12,687 bases of DNA from an uncultured Mycolicibacterium sp. (GCF_937941905.1 NZ_CALDGS010000166.1:1-12687), one strand, 5' to 3'. Shown: positions 1 to 6,670, numbered from the stretch's first letter. Program-made: numbers and translations. The notes: generated by a model from the sequence alone, not told the origin.

Positions 1-644
1 ACCCGGTGCCGCACGCCCACGTCACCACCACGACCACCCACAAGTCGCTGCGCGGCCCGCGCGGCGGCATGGTGCTGGCCACCGAGGAGTACGCGCCGGC
101 GGTGGACAAGGGCTGCCCGATGGTGCTCGGCGGGCCGCTCGCGCACGTCATGGCCGCCAAGGCCGTGGCGCTGGCCGAGGCCCGCCGGCCGGAGTTCCGC
201 AGCTACGCCCAGCGGGTCGCCGACAACGCCAAGGCGCTGGCCGAGGGGCTGCTCAAGCGCGGTGCCCGGCTGGTCACCGGCGGCACCGACAACCACCTGG
301 TGCTGCTCGACGTCACCTCGTTCGGGCTGACCGGCCGGCAGGCCGAGTCCGCGCTGCTGGACGCCGGCATCGTCACCAACCGCAACGCGATCCCGGCCGA
401 CCCCAACGGCGCCTGGTACACCAGCGGCATCCGGCTGGGCACCCCGGCGCTGACCAGCCGCGGTTTCGGCGCCGACGACCTCGACCGGGTCGCCGAACTG
501 ATCGTCGAGACGCTGTCCAACACCACTCCGCAGGGCACCTCCAAGGCCAAGTACACGCTGGCCGACGGGGTGGCCGAGCGGGTGCAGGCCGCCGCCGACG
601 AACTGCTGGCCGCCAACCCGCTGTACCCCGGCCTGACGTTGTGA
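1..644 (+). CDS. glyA: Serine hydroxymethyltransferase, 3' part only (start outside window)
   Basis: This is the C-terminal part of the PLP enzyme that interconverts serine and glycine while loading one-carbon units onto tetrahydrofolate in the cytosol. The reading frame is open from base 3, so the true start lies upstream; the GTG at 6 is internal. The PLP-lysine motif TTTTTHKSLRGPRGG is visible, with the lysine codon at 42-44. Further on are GGTDNHLVLLDV and the C-terminal block TSGIRLGTPALTSRG, both typical of the family. The usual FPGxQGGPLMH stretch is replaced by CPMVLGGPLAHV, which points to a longer SHMT subgroup rather than the M. tuberculosis GlyA1 type as I recall it. The gene ends in TGA and is followed 17 bases later by an intrinsic terminator. 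It lies upstream of desA2, as glyA1 does upstream of desA2 in M. tuberculosis (Rv1093-Rv1094). The family is certain; the subgroup is inferred from motifs. Confidence 0.95.
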   Translation, partial: PVPHAHVTTTTTHKSLRGPRGGMVLATEEYAPAVDKGCPMVLGGPLAHVMAAKAVALAEARRPEFRSYAQRVADNAKALAEGLLKRGARLVTGGTDNHLVLLDVTSFGLTGRQAESALLDAGIVTNRNAIPADPNGAWYTSGIRLGTPALTSRGFGADDLDRVAELIVETLSNTTPQGTSKAKYTLADGVAERVQAAADELLAANPLYPGLTL

Positions 645-661
645 CCCCGACGTTGTGACAA

Positions 662-687
662 AGGGCCCTAATCCGGGCCCTCCTTTT
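662..687 (+). terminator. Intrinsic terminator after glyA
   Basis: AGGGCCC (662-668) pairs perfectly with GGGCCCT (675-681) across the loop TAATCC and is followed by CCTTTT. This is a compact 7-bp GC stem with a short T-run, 17 bases after the glyA stop. It separates glyA from desA2, and the T-run overlaps the proposed desA2 -35 element. Confidence 0.75.
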
Positions 688-715
688 GGAAGAACCTGTG
701 AACTCGGGTTACAGT
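686..715 (+). promoter_or_regulatory. Promoter of desA2, probably leaderless
   Basis: TTGGAA (686-691) and TACAGT (710-715) are separated by 18 bases and resemble a housekeeping sigma promoter. The -10 element ends 7 bases before the ATG at 723, so transcription would start at or next to the A of the start codon. No Shine-Dalgarno sequence precedes the ATG, which agrees with a leaderless mRNA, a common form in mycobacteria. Inferred from sequence only. Confidence 0.55.
696..714 (+). promoter_or_regulatory. Operator-like dyad over the desA2 -10 element
   Basis: CTGTGAACTCGGGTTACAG is an imperfect inverted repeat (CTGT-N11-ACAG, with some inner pairs also symmetric) that lies between the -35 and -10 elements and covers most of the -10. 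Its size and place suit a TetR-family repressor. Mycobacterial desA1 and desA2 are known to be controlled by the TetR-type, acyl-CoA-responsive regulator MadR. Assigning this dyad to MadR is inference, because I cannot compare it with the measured motif. Confidence 0.45.
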
Positions 716-722
716 TACTTCC

Positions 723-1553
723 ATGGCCAAGAAACCCGTCCCGAACGCGCTGACCCTCGAGCTCGAGCCGGTGGTCGATCGTGAGCTGCGTCGCCACCTC
801 GACACCGAGGTGATGTGGTACGCGCACGACTACGTGCCGTACGACCAGGGGGAGAACTTCGCCTTCCTGGGCGGGCGCGACTGGGACCCCGCGCAGGTGA
901 CGCTGCCCAAGCACATCACCGATGCGCTTGAGATCCTGCTGATCACCAAGGACAACCTGGCCGGCTACCACCGGGAGCTGGTGTTCAAGTTCATCCTCGA
1001 GGACAAGTGGGGGCGCTGGATCGGCCGCTGGACCGCCGAGGAGAACCTGCACGCCATCGCGATCCGCAACTACCTGGTGGTCACCCGCGAGGTGGATCCG
1101 GCCGCCAACGAGGACGTGCGCGTCCAGCACGTGATGAAGGGCTACCGCGCCGACCACTACACCCAGATCGAGACCCTGGTCTTCATGGCGCTGTTCGAGC
1201 GGGCGCACGCGGTCTACTGCCGCAACCTCGAGGCGCAGATCGAGGAGCCGGTGCTCAAGCGGCTGATCGGCAAGGTCGCCCTCGACGAGGAGCGGCACGA
1301 GGAGTTCTTCGGCAACCTCATCGCGCACTGCCTGCAGACCCACCGCGACGAGACCGTCGACGCGATCGCCCGCCGCGCCGCCGAGCTCGGCGTCATCGGC
1401 GGCGACATCGACGCCTACCAGGACAAGGTGGCCAACGTCGCGCAGGCCGGGATCTTCACCGAGGACGACAAGCGGCGGGTGATCTCCGACCGCATCGTCG
1501 CCTGGGGGCTGGCCGACGAGCCGAAGCTCCGCGAATTCGTCACGAATCGGTAA
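723..1553 (+). CDS. desA2: Acyl-ACP desaturase-family protein DesA2
   Basis: A 276-residue soluble di-iron protein, close to the length of M. tuberculosis DesA2 (Rv1094). The family introduces double bonds into ACP-bound acyl chains; in mycobacteria DesA1 and DesA2 act on mycolic acid precursors. The two di-iron motifs are intact: EENLH at 106-110 and DEERH at 188-192. Likely ligands, spaced as in plant stearoyl-ACP desaturase, are E70, E107, H110, E160, E189 and H192. There is no transmembrane segment. The ATG at 723 is chosen because the promoter ends just before it and the N-terminus fits the family; there is no ribosome-binding site, so it is probably read as a leaderless message. The gene stands between a terminator and the phoAT/phoH2 pair, 60 bases from the latter. 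An operator-like dyad suggests repression. The family is certain; substrate and product are inferred from orthology. Confidence 0.93.
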   Translation: MAKKPVPNALTLELEPVVDRELRRHLDTEVMWYAHDYVPYDQGENFAFLGGRDWDPAQVTLPKHITDALEILLITKDNLAGYHRELVFKFILEDKWGRWIGRWTAEENLHAIAIRNYLVVTREVDPAANEDVRVQHVMKGYRADHYTQIETLVFMALFERAHAVYCRNLEAQIEEPVLKRLIGKVALDEERHEEFFGNLIAHCLQTHRDETVDAIARRAAELGVIGGDIDAYQDKVANVAQAGIFTEDDKRRVISDRIVAWGLADEPKLREFVTNR

Positions 1554-1587
1554 CGTCCGCGGCGGCGCGCCTGCCCGGCGTGCGACA

Positions 1588-1608
1588 CCCGACGGGAGTA
1601 GCGTCGGG
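1588..1608 (+). promoter_or_regulatory. 7-bp inverted repeat over the phoAT ribosome site
   Basis: CCCGACG (1588-1594) and CGTCGGG (1602-1608) are perfect inverted repeats around a 7-base spacer, ending 5 bases before the ATG at 1614. The right arm overlaps the only Shine-Dalgarno-like sequence (GGAG, 1607-1610), and TAGCGT (1599-1604) in the middle could serve as a -10. It could be an operator for autoregulation, as is usual in toxin-antitoxin operons, or an mRNA hairpin that hides the ribosome site. Function is inferred. Confidence 0.4.
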
Positions 1609-1613
1609 AGTCG

Positions 1614-1775
1614 ATGGCTAGCGTCAAGCTCTGCTATCCGGGCGGTGCCGATCGCTTCGAACGAAAGGGCCGGCCCCGGTCCTGGCACCGTGTCGTCCGC
1701 CAGTTCCGGCCGGCACCACCGCGGGCAGCGTCGACCGCTGCGGCGTCGGCCGCCTGCTCGAGGAGCGATTCGTGA
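1614..1775 (+). CDS. phoAT: Small ORF upstream of phoH2, candidate PhoAT antitoxin
   Basis: A 53-codon ORF from ATG 1614 to TGA 1773-1775. Its stop overlaps the phoH2 GTG start in the sequence GTGA, which points to translational coupling. The peptide is basic and rich in Ala, Arg, Pro and Ser (it begins MASVKLCYPGGADRFERKG) and has no domain I recognise. An in-frame TAG at 1599-1601 rules out an upstream start, and no ATG, GTG or TTG follows in frame, so ATG 1614 is the only candidate. GGAG lies only 3 bases before the ATG, which is close. Mycobacterial phoH2 genes are reported to be preceded by a small overlapping antitoxin gene, phoAT, and the position and overlap match that. The identity rests on context rather than sequence similarity; chance translation of a leader cannot be excluded. 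Confidence 0.6.
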   Translation: MASVKLCYPGGADRFERKGRPRSWHRVVRQFRPAPPRAASTAAASAACSRSDS

Positions 1776-3085
1776 CCGATTCACGCCGCCGGACCTATGT
1801 GCTCGACACCTCGGTGCTGCTGTCCGACCCGTGGGCCTGCACCCGGTTCGCCGAACACGAGGTCGTGGTCCCATTGGTGGTCATCAGCGAGCTGGAGGCC
1901 AAACGCCACCACCACGAACTGGGCTGGTTCGCCCGACAGGCGCTGCGCCTGTTCGACGACCTGCGGACGGTGCACGGGCGGCTGGACCAGCCCATCCCGG
2001 TCGGTGACCAGGGCGGGACGCTGCACGTCGAGCTCAACCACAGCGACCCGACCGTGCTGCCGGCCGGGTTCCGCACCGACAGCAACGACGCCCGGATCCT
2101 CACCGTCGCGGCCAACCTCGCCGCCGAGGGCAAGGACGTCACCCTGGTCAGCAAGGACATCCCGCTGCGCGTCAAGGCCGGCGCGGTGGGGCTGCGCGCC
2201 GACGAGTACCGCGCCCAGGACGTGGTGGTCTCCGGCTGGACCGGGATGACCGAGCTGGAGGTCGCCTCCACCGACATCGACCAGCTCTTCGCCGACGGCG
2301 AGATCGACCTGGATGCGGCGCGGGACCTGCCGTGCCACACCGGGATTCGCTTGATCGGCGGGGGGTCGCACGCGCTGGGCCGGGTCAGCCCGGAGAAGCG
2401 GGTGCGGCTGGTGCGCGGCGATCGTGAGGCGTTCGGGCTGCGCGGCCGCTCGGCCGAGCAGCGGGTCGCGCTGGATCTGCTGCTCGACGAGTCGGTCGGC
2501 ATCGTCTCGCTCGGCGGCAAGGCCGGGACCGGCAAGTCCGCACTGGCGCTGTGCGCCGGCCTGGAGGCGGTGCTGGAGCGCGGCACCCAGCGCAAGGTGG
2601 TGGTGTTCCGGCCGCTGTACGCCGTCGGCGGCCAGGACCTCGGCTACCTGCCGGGCAGCGAGGCCGACAAGATGGGCCCCTGGGCGCAGGCGGTGTTCGA
2701 CACCCTCGAGGGGCTGGCCAGCCCGGCCGTGCTCGACGAGGTGCTCGCCCGCGGCATGCTCGAGGTGCTGCCGCTGACCCACATCCGGGGCCGGTCGCTG
2801 CACGACTCGTTCGTCATCGTCGACGAGGCCCAGTCGCTGGAGCGCAACGTGCTGCTGACCGTGCTGTCGCGGCTGGGGGCGGGTTCGCGGGTGGTGCTCA
2901 CCCACGACGTGGCCCAGCGCGACAACCTGCGGGTCGGCCGCCACGACGGGGTGGCCGCGGTGATCGAGAAACTCAAGGGCCACCCCCTGTTCGCGCACAT
3001 CACCCTGGTGCGCAGCGAGCGGTCGCCGATCGCGGCGCTGGTCACCGAGATGCTCGAGGAGATCAGCCCCGGCGCGCTGCCCTGA
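1772..3085 (+). CDS. phoH2: PhoH2: PIN-domain ribonuclease fused to PhoH RNA helicase
   Basis: A 437-residue, two-domain protein similar to M. tuberculosis Rv1095. Residues about 8-150 form a PIN ribonuclease domain with the acidic set D12 (LDTSVL), E40/E42 (SELEAKRHHHE), D106 (SNDARIL) and D129 (VSKD). Residues about 215-430 form the PhoH P-loop ATPase: Walker A GKAGTGKS at 249-256, the signature PLYAVGGQDLGYLPGS at 281-296, Walker B VIVDEAQ at 348-354 and RSERSPI at 415-420. PhoH2 proteins are described as RNA-unwinding and RNA-cutting toxins held in check by a small upstream partner. The GTG start at 1772 is supported by AGGAG (1761-1765) at 6 bases and by the N-terminal match to PIN proteins. 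It overlaps the upstream ORF by 4 bases, so coupled translation is likely. All key residues are present, so the protein should be active. Confidence 0.93.
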   Translation: MTDSRRRTYVLDTSVLLSDPWACTRFAEHEVVVPLVVISELEAKRHHHELGWFARQALRLFDDLRTVHGRLDQPIPVGDQGGTLHVELNHSDPTVLPAGFRTDSNDARILTVAANLAAEGKDVTLVSKDIPLRVKAGAVGLRADEYRAQDVVVSGWTGMTELEVASTDIDQLFADGEIDLDAARDLPCHTGIRLIGGGSHALGRVSPEKRVRLVRGDREAFGLRGRSAEQRVALDLLLDESVGIVSLGGKAGTGKSALALCAGLEAVLERGTQRKVVVFRPLYAVGGQDLGYLPGSEADKMGPWAQAVFDTLEGLASPAVLDEVLARGMLEVLPLTHIRGRSLHDSFVIVDEAQSLERNVLLTVLSRLGAGSRVVLTHDVAQRDNLRVGRHDGVAAVIEKLKGHPLFAHITLVRSERSPIAALVTEMLEEISPGALP

Positions 3086-3095
3086 CCCGGCGCCG

Positions 3096-3123
3096 GCGGC
3101 CAGGGACTTTGGTCCCTGGCCGC
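3096..3123 (+). promoter_or_regulatory. DosR-type palindrome upstream of acg; also a 12-bp hairpin
   Basis: Bases 3096-3107 and 3112-3123 form a perfect 12-bp inverted repeat around TTTG. The centre GGGACTTTGGTCCC (3103-3116) matches 13 of 14 core positions of the published DosR box TTSGGGACTWWAGTCCCSAA; the outer bases match less well. It lies about 85 bases before the acg start, suitable for DevR activation of the acg-devR-devS unit and so for autoregulation. Sitting 10 bases after the phoH2 stop, it could also fold as a terminator, but no T-run follows. The match is seen; binding is inferred. Confidence 0.75.
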
Positions 3124-3159
3124 GCCGACCACCGGCCCTAGTGCGGCCGCGGCCGGCGG

Positions 3160-3173
3160 GTGACCATCGGGCC
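3160..3173 (+). promoter_or_regulatory. Possible second, weaker DosR-like site
   Basis: GTGACCATCGGGCC agrees at 10 of 14 positions with the GGGAC-N4-GGCCC form of DosR site that I recall from other dormancy promoters. DosR promoters often carry a strong and a weak box. It lies only 30 bases from the acg ATG, closer than usual, so confidence is low. Confidence 0.25.
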
Positions 3174-3202
3174 ATGACCCGGCGGCCCCGCGGCGGTGCA
3201 GG

Positions 3203-4222
3203 ATGATCCAACTTTCGGTGGTCAAGCACGCGGTGCGGCTCGCCTGCCGGGCGCCGTCGCTGCACAACACCCAGCCCTGGCGGTGGGTGGCCCGCCGCGA
3301 CGGGCTGCACCTGTACCTGGACCGCACCCGGGTGATGGGCGCCACCGACGCCGCCGGCCGGGAGGCGCTGATCAGCTGCGGCGCGGTGCTGCACCACCTG
3401 CGGGTGGCGGTGGCGGCCGCCGGCTGGGACGGCGTGGTCACCCGGTTCCCGGACGGTGAGCACGCCGATCACCTGGCCGCCGTCCGGTTCCGGCCCACCG
3501 ACGTCGTCGAGCCGTGCCGGCGCCGGTTGGCCGACGCCATCCTGGTCCGCCGCACCGACCGGCTGCCGTTCGCCGCGCCTCCCGACTGGGACACCGTGCA
3601 CGCCCGGCTGCTCGGGCTGCTCGACGCGCTCGGGTTGCCCGGGGTGCACCTCGACGTGATCGCCGAGGCCGACCACCCGCGGCTGGTCGCTGCCGCCGCA
3701 CTGGCCGACGCGTCCCGGCTCGACGACACCCGGTATCAACTCGAACTACACTGGTGGACAACGGATTTCGTCTTCACGGAGGGCATCCCGCGCAGTGCGC
3801 TGGTGACCGCCGCCGAGGGGCGCCGGGTCGCGGTGGGGCGCACCTTCCCGGCCGCCGCCGGGCGGGAGCGGCGCGGCGAACTGCCCGACGACCGGGCGGT
3901 GATCACCGTGCTATCCACCGCCGACGACGGCCCAGCCGCGGCCCTGCACTGCGGCGAGGCGCTGTCGGCGGTGCTGCTCGAGGCCACCGCGGCGGGGCTG
4001 TCCACCTGCACCCTGAGCCACCTCACCGAGGTGCCGGAGAGCCGCGCCGAGGTGGCCGATCTCATCGGCGGCGACAGCCGGCCGCAGGTGCTGGTGCGCA
4101 TCGGGCGGGCCCCGGCGCTGGAGGGCGCCCCGGCGCCCACCCCGCGCCGTCCGCTCGACGACGTGCTCGACATCGATCCGGAACCGACCGGAGTGGCCCG
4201 GCCGTCCGGTGAACACTGGTGA
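3203..4222 (+). CDS. acg: Acg-like flavin nitroreductase-family protein (Rv2032 type)
   Basis: A 339-residue protein of the nitroreductase fold. The N-terminal flavin-site motif RAPSLHNTQPW lies at residues 16-26, followed by GREALISCGAVLHH, RRTDRLPF, HWWTTDF-EGIP, STCTLSHLTE and the C-terminal PQVLVRIGRAP. These blocks match M. tuberculosis Acg (Rv2032), a DosR-regulon protein that binds FMN but whose active site is reported to be closed by a lid, so it may store flavin rather than reduce nitro compounds. The ATG at 3203 fits the Acg N-terminus; GG is directly before it and no proper ribosome site exists. A 10-codon reading frame (3174-3206) ends in ATGA across this start, which could couple translation; GTG 3218 is an alternative start. 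It is the first gene of the acg-devR-devS unit, overlapping the longest devR frame by 4 bases, with a DosR box upstream. There is no signal peptide or membrane segment. Confidence 0.88.
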   Translation: MIQLSVVKHAVRLACRAPSLHNTQPWRWVARRDGLHLYLDRTRVMGATDAAGREALISCGAVLHHLRVAVAAAGWDGVVTRFPDGEHADHLAAVRFRPTDVVEPCRRRLADAILVRRTDRLPFAAPPDWDTVHARLLGLLDALGLPGVHLDVIAEADHPRLVAAAALADASRLDDTRYQLELHWWTTDFVFTEGIPRSALVTAAEGRRVAVGRTFPAAAGRERRGELPDDRAVITVLSTADDGPAAALHCGEALSAVLLEATAAGLSTCTLSHLTEVPESRAEVADLIGGDSRPQVLVRIGRAPALEGAPAPTPRRPLDDVLDIDPEPTGVARPSGEHW

Positions 4223-4245
4223 GGCGAGAGCTGTTGAATGTACCC

Positions 4246-4908
4246 ATGGTGAAGGTGTTCCTGGTCGACGACCACGAGGTCGTCCGCCGCGGGCTGATCG
4301 ACCTGCTCAGCTCCGACCCCGAACTGGAGGTGGTCGGGGAGGCCGGCACGGTCGCGCAGGCGATGGCGCGCATTCCCGCGCTGCGCCCCGACGTCGCCGT
4401 CATCGACGTGCGGCTGCCGGACGGCAACGGCATCGAACTGTGCCGCGACCTGCTGTCGCAGCTGCCCGACCTGCGCTGCCTGATGCTGACCTCGTTCACC
4501 TCCGACGAGGCGATGCTCGACGCGATCCTGGCCGGCGCGAGCGGATTCGTCATCAAGGACATCAAGGGCATGGAGTTGGCCAAGGCGATCAAGGACGTCG
4601 GCGCCGGCCGGTCGCTGCTGGACAACCGGGCCGCCGCCGCGCTGATGGCCAAGCTGCGCGGCGCGGCCGAGCGCTCCGACCCGCTGGCCGGGCTGTCCGA
4701 CCAGGAACGGGTGCTGCTCAGCCTGCTCGGGGAGGGGCTGACCAACAAGCAGATCGCCGCCCGGATGTTCCTGGCCGAGAAGACGGTCAAGAACTACGTC
4801 TCCCGGCTGCTGGCAAAACTCGGCATGGAACGGCGCACCCAGGCCGCGGTGTTCGCCACCAAGCTGCAGCGCGACAACCTCGTCGGCGGCGGCGATATGT
4901 CACGATGA
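4246..4908 (+). CDS. devR: DevR/DosR dormancy response regulator
   Basis: A NarL/LuxR-type response regulator of 220 residues, nearly colinear with M. tuberculosis DevR (Rv3133c). The receiver domain (1-125) has the acidic pair D8/D9, phospho-acceptor D54 (VIDVRLPDGNG), T82 and K104. The DNA-binding domain (about 148-210) has the helix-turn-helix region LTNKQIAARMFLAEKTVKN with DNA-contact residues K179, K182 and N183. T198 and T205, the PknH phosphorylation sites of M. tuberculosis DevR, are kept. ATG 4246 gives MVKVFLVDDHEVV, the exact family N-terminus. The frame also opens at GTG 4219, overlapping the acg stop as GTGA, which would add nine residues; neither start has a clear ribosome site. 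The gene sits 23 bases after acg and 4 bases before devS, so the three genes form one unit. Phosphorylated DevR activates genes carrying DosR boxes, including those found here. Very secure identification. Confidence 0.97.
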   Translation: MVKVFLVDDHEVVRRGLIDLLSSDPELEVVGEAGTVAQAMARIPALRPDVAVIDVRLPDGNGIELCRDLLSQLPDLRCLMLTSFTSDEAMLDAILAGASGFVIKDIKGMELAKAIKDVGAGRSLLDNRAAAALMAKLRGAAERSDPLAGLSDQERVLLSLLGEGLTNKQIAARMFLAEKTVKNYVSRLLAKLGMERRTQAAVFATKLQRDNLVGGGDMSR

Positions 4909-4912
4909 CCGG

Positions 4913-6646
4913 GTGACCGCGGATTCAGCGTCGCGGGGAAGCCCGCCGTACCTGCCGAAGACGCCGACCCTGCGTGACACCCTGTCGCAGCTGCGGCTGC
5001 GCGAACTGCTCGGCGAGGTCCAGGAGCGCGTCGAGGAGATCATCAAGGGCGGCGACCGCCTCAACGGGCTCGTCGAGGCGATGCTGGTGGTCACCTCCGG
5101 GCTGGACCTCGACGTCACGCTGCGCACCATCGTGCACACCGCCGCCGAGCTGGTGCAGGCCCGCTACGCCGCGCTCGGCGTGCGCGGGCAGGGCCACGAC
5201 CTGGTGCAGTTCGTCTACGAGGGCATCGGCGACGAGGTGCGCCGCGAGATCGGGCATCTGCCCGAGGGCCGCGGCGTGCTCGGCCTGCTCATCGACGACC
5301 CCAAGCCGATCCGGCTGGCCAACATCCTCGAACACCCCGCCTCGGTGGGCTTCCCGCCCGGGCACCCGCCGATGCGCACCTTCCTCGGCGTCCCGGTGCG
5401 CATCCGCGACGAGGTGTTCGGCAACCTCTACCTCACCGAGAAGACCGACGGGCAGCTGTTCAGCGAGGACGACGAGGTGCTCGTCGAGGCGCTGGCCGCC
5501 GCGGCCGGCATCGCCATCGACAACGCCCGGCTCTACGCGCAGTCCCGCGCCCGGCAGGCCTGGATCGAGGCCACCCGCGACATCGCCACCGAGATGCTCT
5601 CGGGCGCCGACCCGACCACCGCGCTGCGGCTCATCGCCGAGCAGGCCCGCATCCTGTCGCGGGCCGAGGCCACCGTGGTCGCCGTCCCCGGCGACGCCGA
5701 CGCCGCGCCCGAGGACGTCACCGAACTGCTCGTGGTGGAGATCTCCGGGACCACCCTGCCCGACGACGCGGTGGCCGCCATCCCGGTGGAGAGCCCGATC
5801 GGCCGGGTGTTCGTCGACGCCACGCCGCAACGCTTCGAGAAGGCCGACCTCACCGTCGCCGGGCGCACCCTGAGCGGGCCGGCGATGGCGCTGCCGCTGC
5901 GCGGCACCGACTCGGTGGGCGGGGTGCTGGTGGTGCTGCAGCCCGAGGAGGCGGTGGCGTTCACCGACGAGCAGCTGGCCATGCTGGCGGCGTTCGCCGA
6001 CCAGTCCGCACTGGCCTGGCAGCTGGCCGGCACCCAGCGCCGGATGCGCGAGCTCGACGTGCTCGCCGACCGCGACCGCATCGCCCGTGACCTGCACGAC
6101 CACGTCATCCAGCGGCTGTTCGCGGTCGGGCTGGCGCTGCAGGGCACCATCCCGCGCGCCCGCGACGCCGAGGTGCAGCGCCGGCTCTCCGACGCGGTGG
6201 ACGACCTGCAGCAGGTGATCCAGGAGATCCGCACCACGATCTTCGACCTGCACAGCGGCGGCGGGCACACCCGGCTGCGGCAGCGCATCGACGAGGCGAT
6301 CAGCCAGTTCGCCGGGCCCGACGTGCGCACCCGGGTGCAGTACTCCGGGCCGTTGTCGGTGGTCGACGCGCAGCTCGCCGACCACGCCGAGGCGGTGGTG
6401 CGGGAGGCGGTCAGCAACGCGGTGCGCCACGGCGGTGCCACCGAGCTGAGCATCGACGTCACCCTCGACGACAACCTGACCATCGAGGTGGCCGACAACG
6501 GCTGCGGCCTGCCGCCGCCCGAACAGCGCACCGACAGCGGGCTGGCCAACCTGCGCCACCGCGCCCGCGAGTGCGCCGGCACCCTGCAGCTCGCGGACCG
6601 GCCCGGGGGAGGGGCGCTGCTGCGCTGGTCGGTGCCGCTGCCCTAG
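4913..6646 (+). CDS. devS: DevS/DosT-type haem-GAF sensor histidine kinase
   Basis: A 577-residue soluble kinase, the length of M. tuberculosis DevS (578). Order: N-terminal helix (20-50), GAF-A (about 60-208), GAF-B (about 230-372), dimerisation/histidine domain with ARDLHDHVIQRL (H395), and HATPase_c with N-box VSNAVRH (500-506), DNGCGL (529-533 region) and SGLANLRHR (542-550). In GAF-A, H151 (HPPMRTFLGVPVR) fits the proximal haem ligand (H149 in DevS) and Y173 the distal tyrosine (Y171), with the same 22-residue spacing. The haem-channel position (E87 in DevS, G85 in DosT) is G89 here, as in the O2-sensing DosT. The protein senses O2, NO or CO and phosphorylates DevR D54. GTG 4913 lies 4 bases after the devR stop, so translation is probably coupled. 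The kinase call is certain; an O2-sensor rather than redox-sensor mode is inferred from one residue. Confidence 0.96.
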   Translation: MTADSASRGSPPYLPKTPTLRDTLSQLRLRELLGEVQERVEEIIKGGDRLNGLVEAMLVVTSGLDLDVTLRTIVHTAAELVQARYAALGVRGQGHDLVQFVYEGIGDEVRREIGHLPEGRGVLGLLIDDPKPIRLANILEHPASVGFPPGHPPMRTFLGVPVRIRDEVFGNLYLTEKTDGQLFSEDDEVLVEALAAAAGIAIDNARLYAQSRARQAWIEATRDIATEMLSGADPTTALRLIAEQARILSRAEATVVAVPGDADAAPEDVTELLVVEISGTTLPDDAVAAIPVESPIGRVFVDATPQRFEKADLTVAGRTLSGPAMALPLRGTDSVGGVLVVLQPEEAVAFTDEQLAMLAAFADQSALAWQLAGTQRRMRELDVLADRDRIARDLHDHVIQRLFAVGLALQGTIPRARDAEVQRRLSDAVDDLQQVIQEIRTTIFDLHSGGGHTRLRQRIDEAISQFAGPDVRTRVQYSGPLSVVDAQLADHAEAVVREAVSNAVRHGGATELSIDVTLDDNLTIEVADNGCGLPPPEQRTDSGLANLRHRARECAGTLQLADRPGGGALLRWSVPLP

Positions 6647-6670
6647 CCCAACTCCCCAGCCCCCAACCCC

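Noticed and set aside
1535..1547. Perfect palindrome ATTCGT-C-ACGAAT near the desA2 stop
   Set aside because: It lies wholly within coding sequence (residues EFVTN) and far from the phoAT start; chance is enough to explain it.
1781..3739. 652-codon open frame on the - strand
   Set aside because: It lies opposite phoH2 and acg, both with intact catalytic motifs; its translation is a low-complexity run of Gly, Arg, Val, Gln and His, typical of antisense frames in high-GC DNA.
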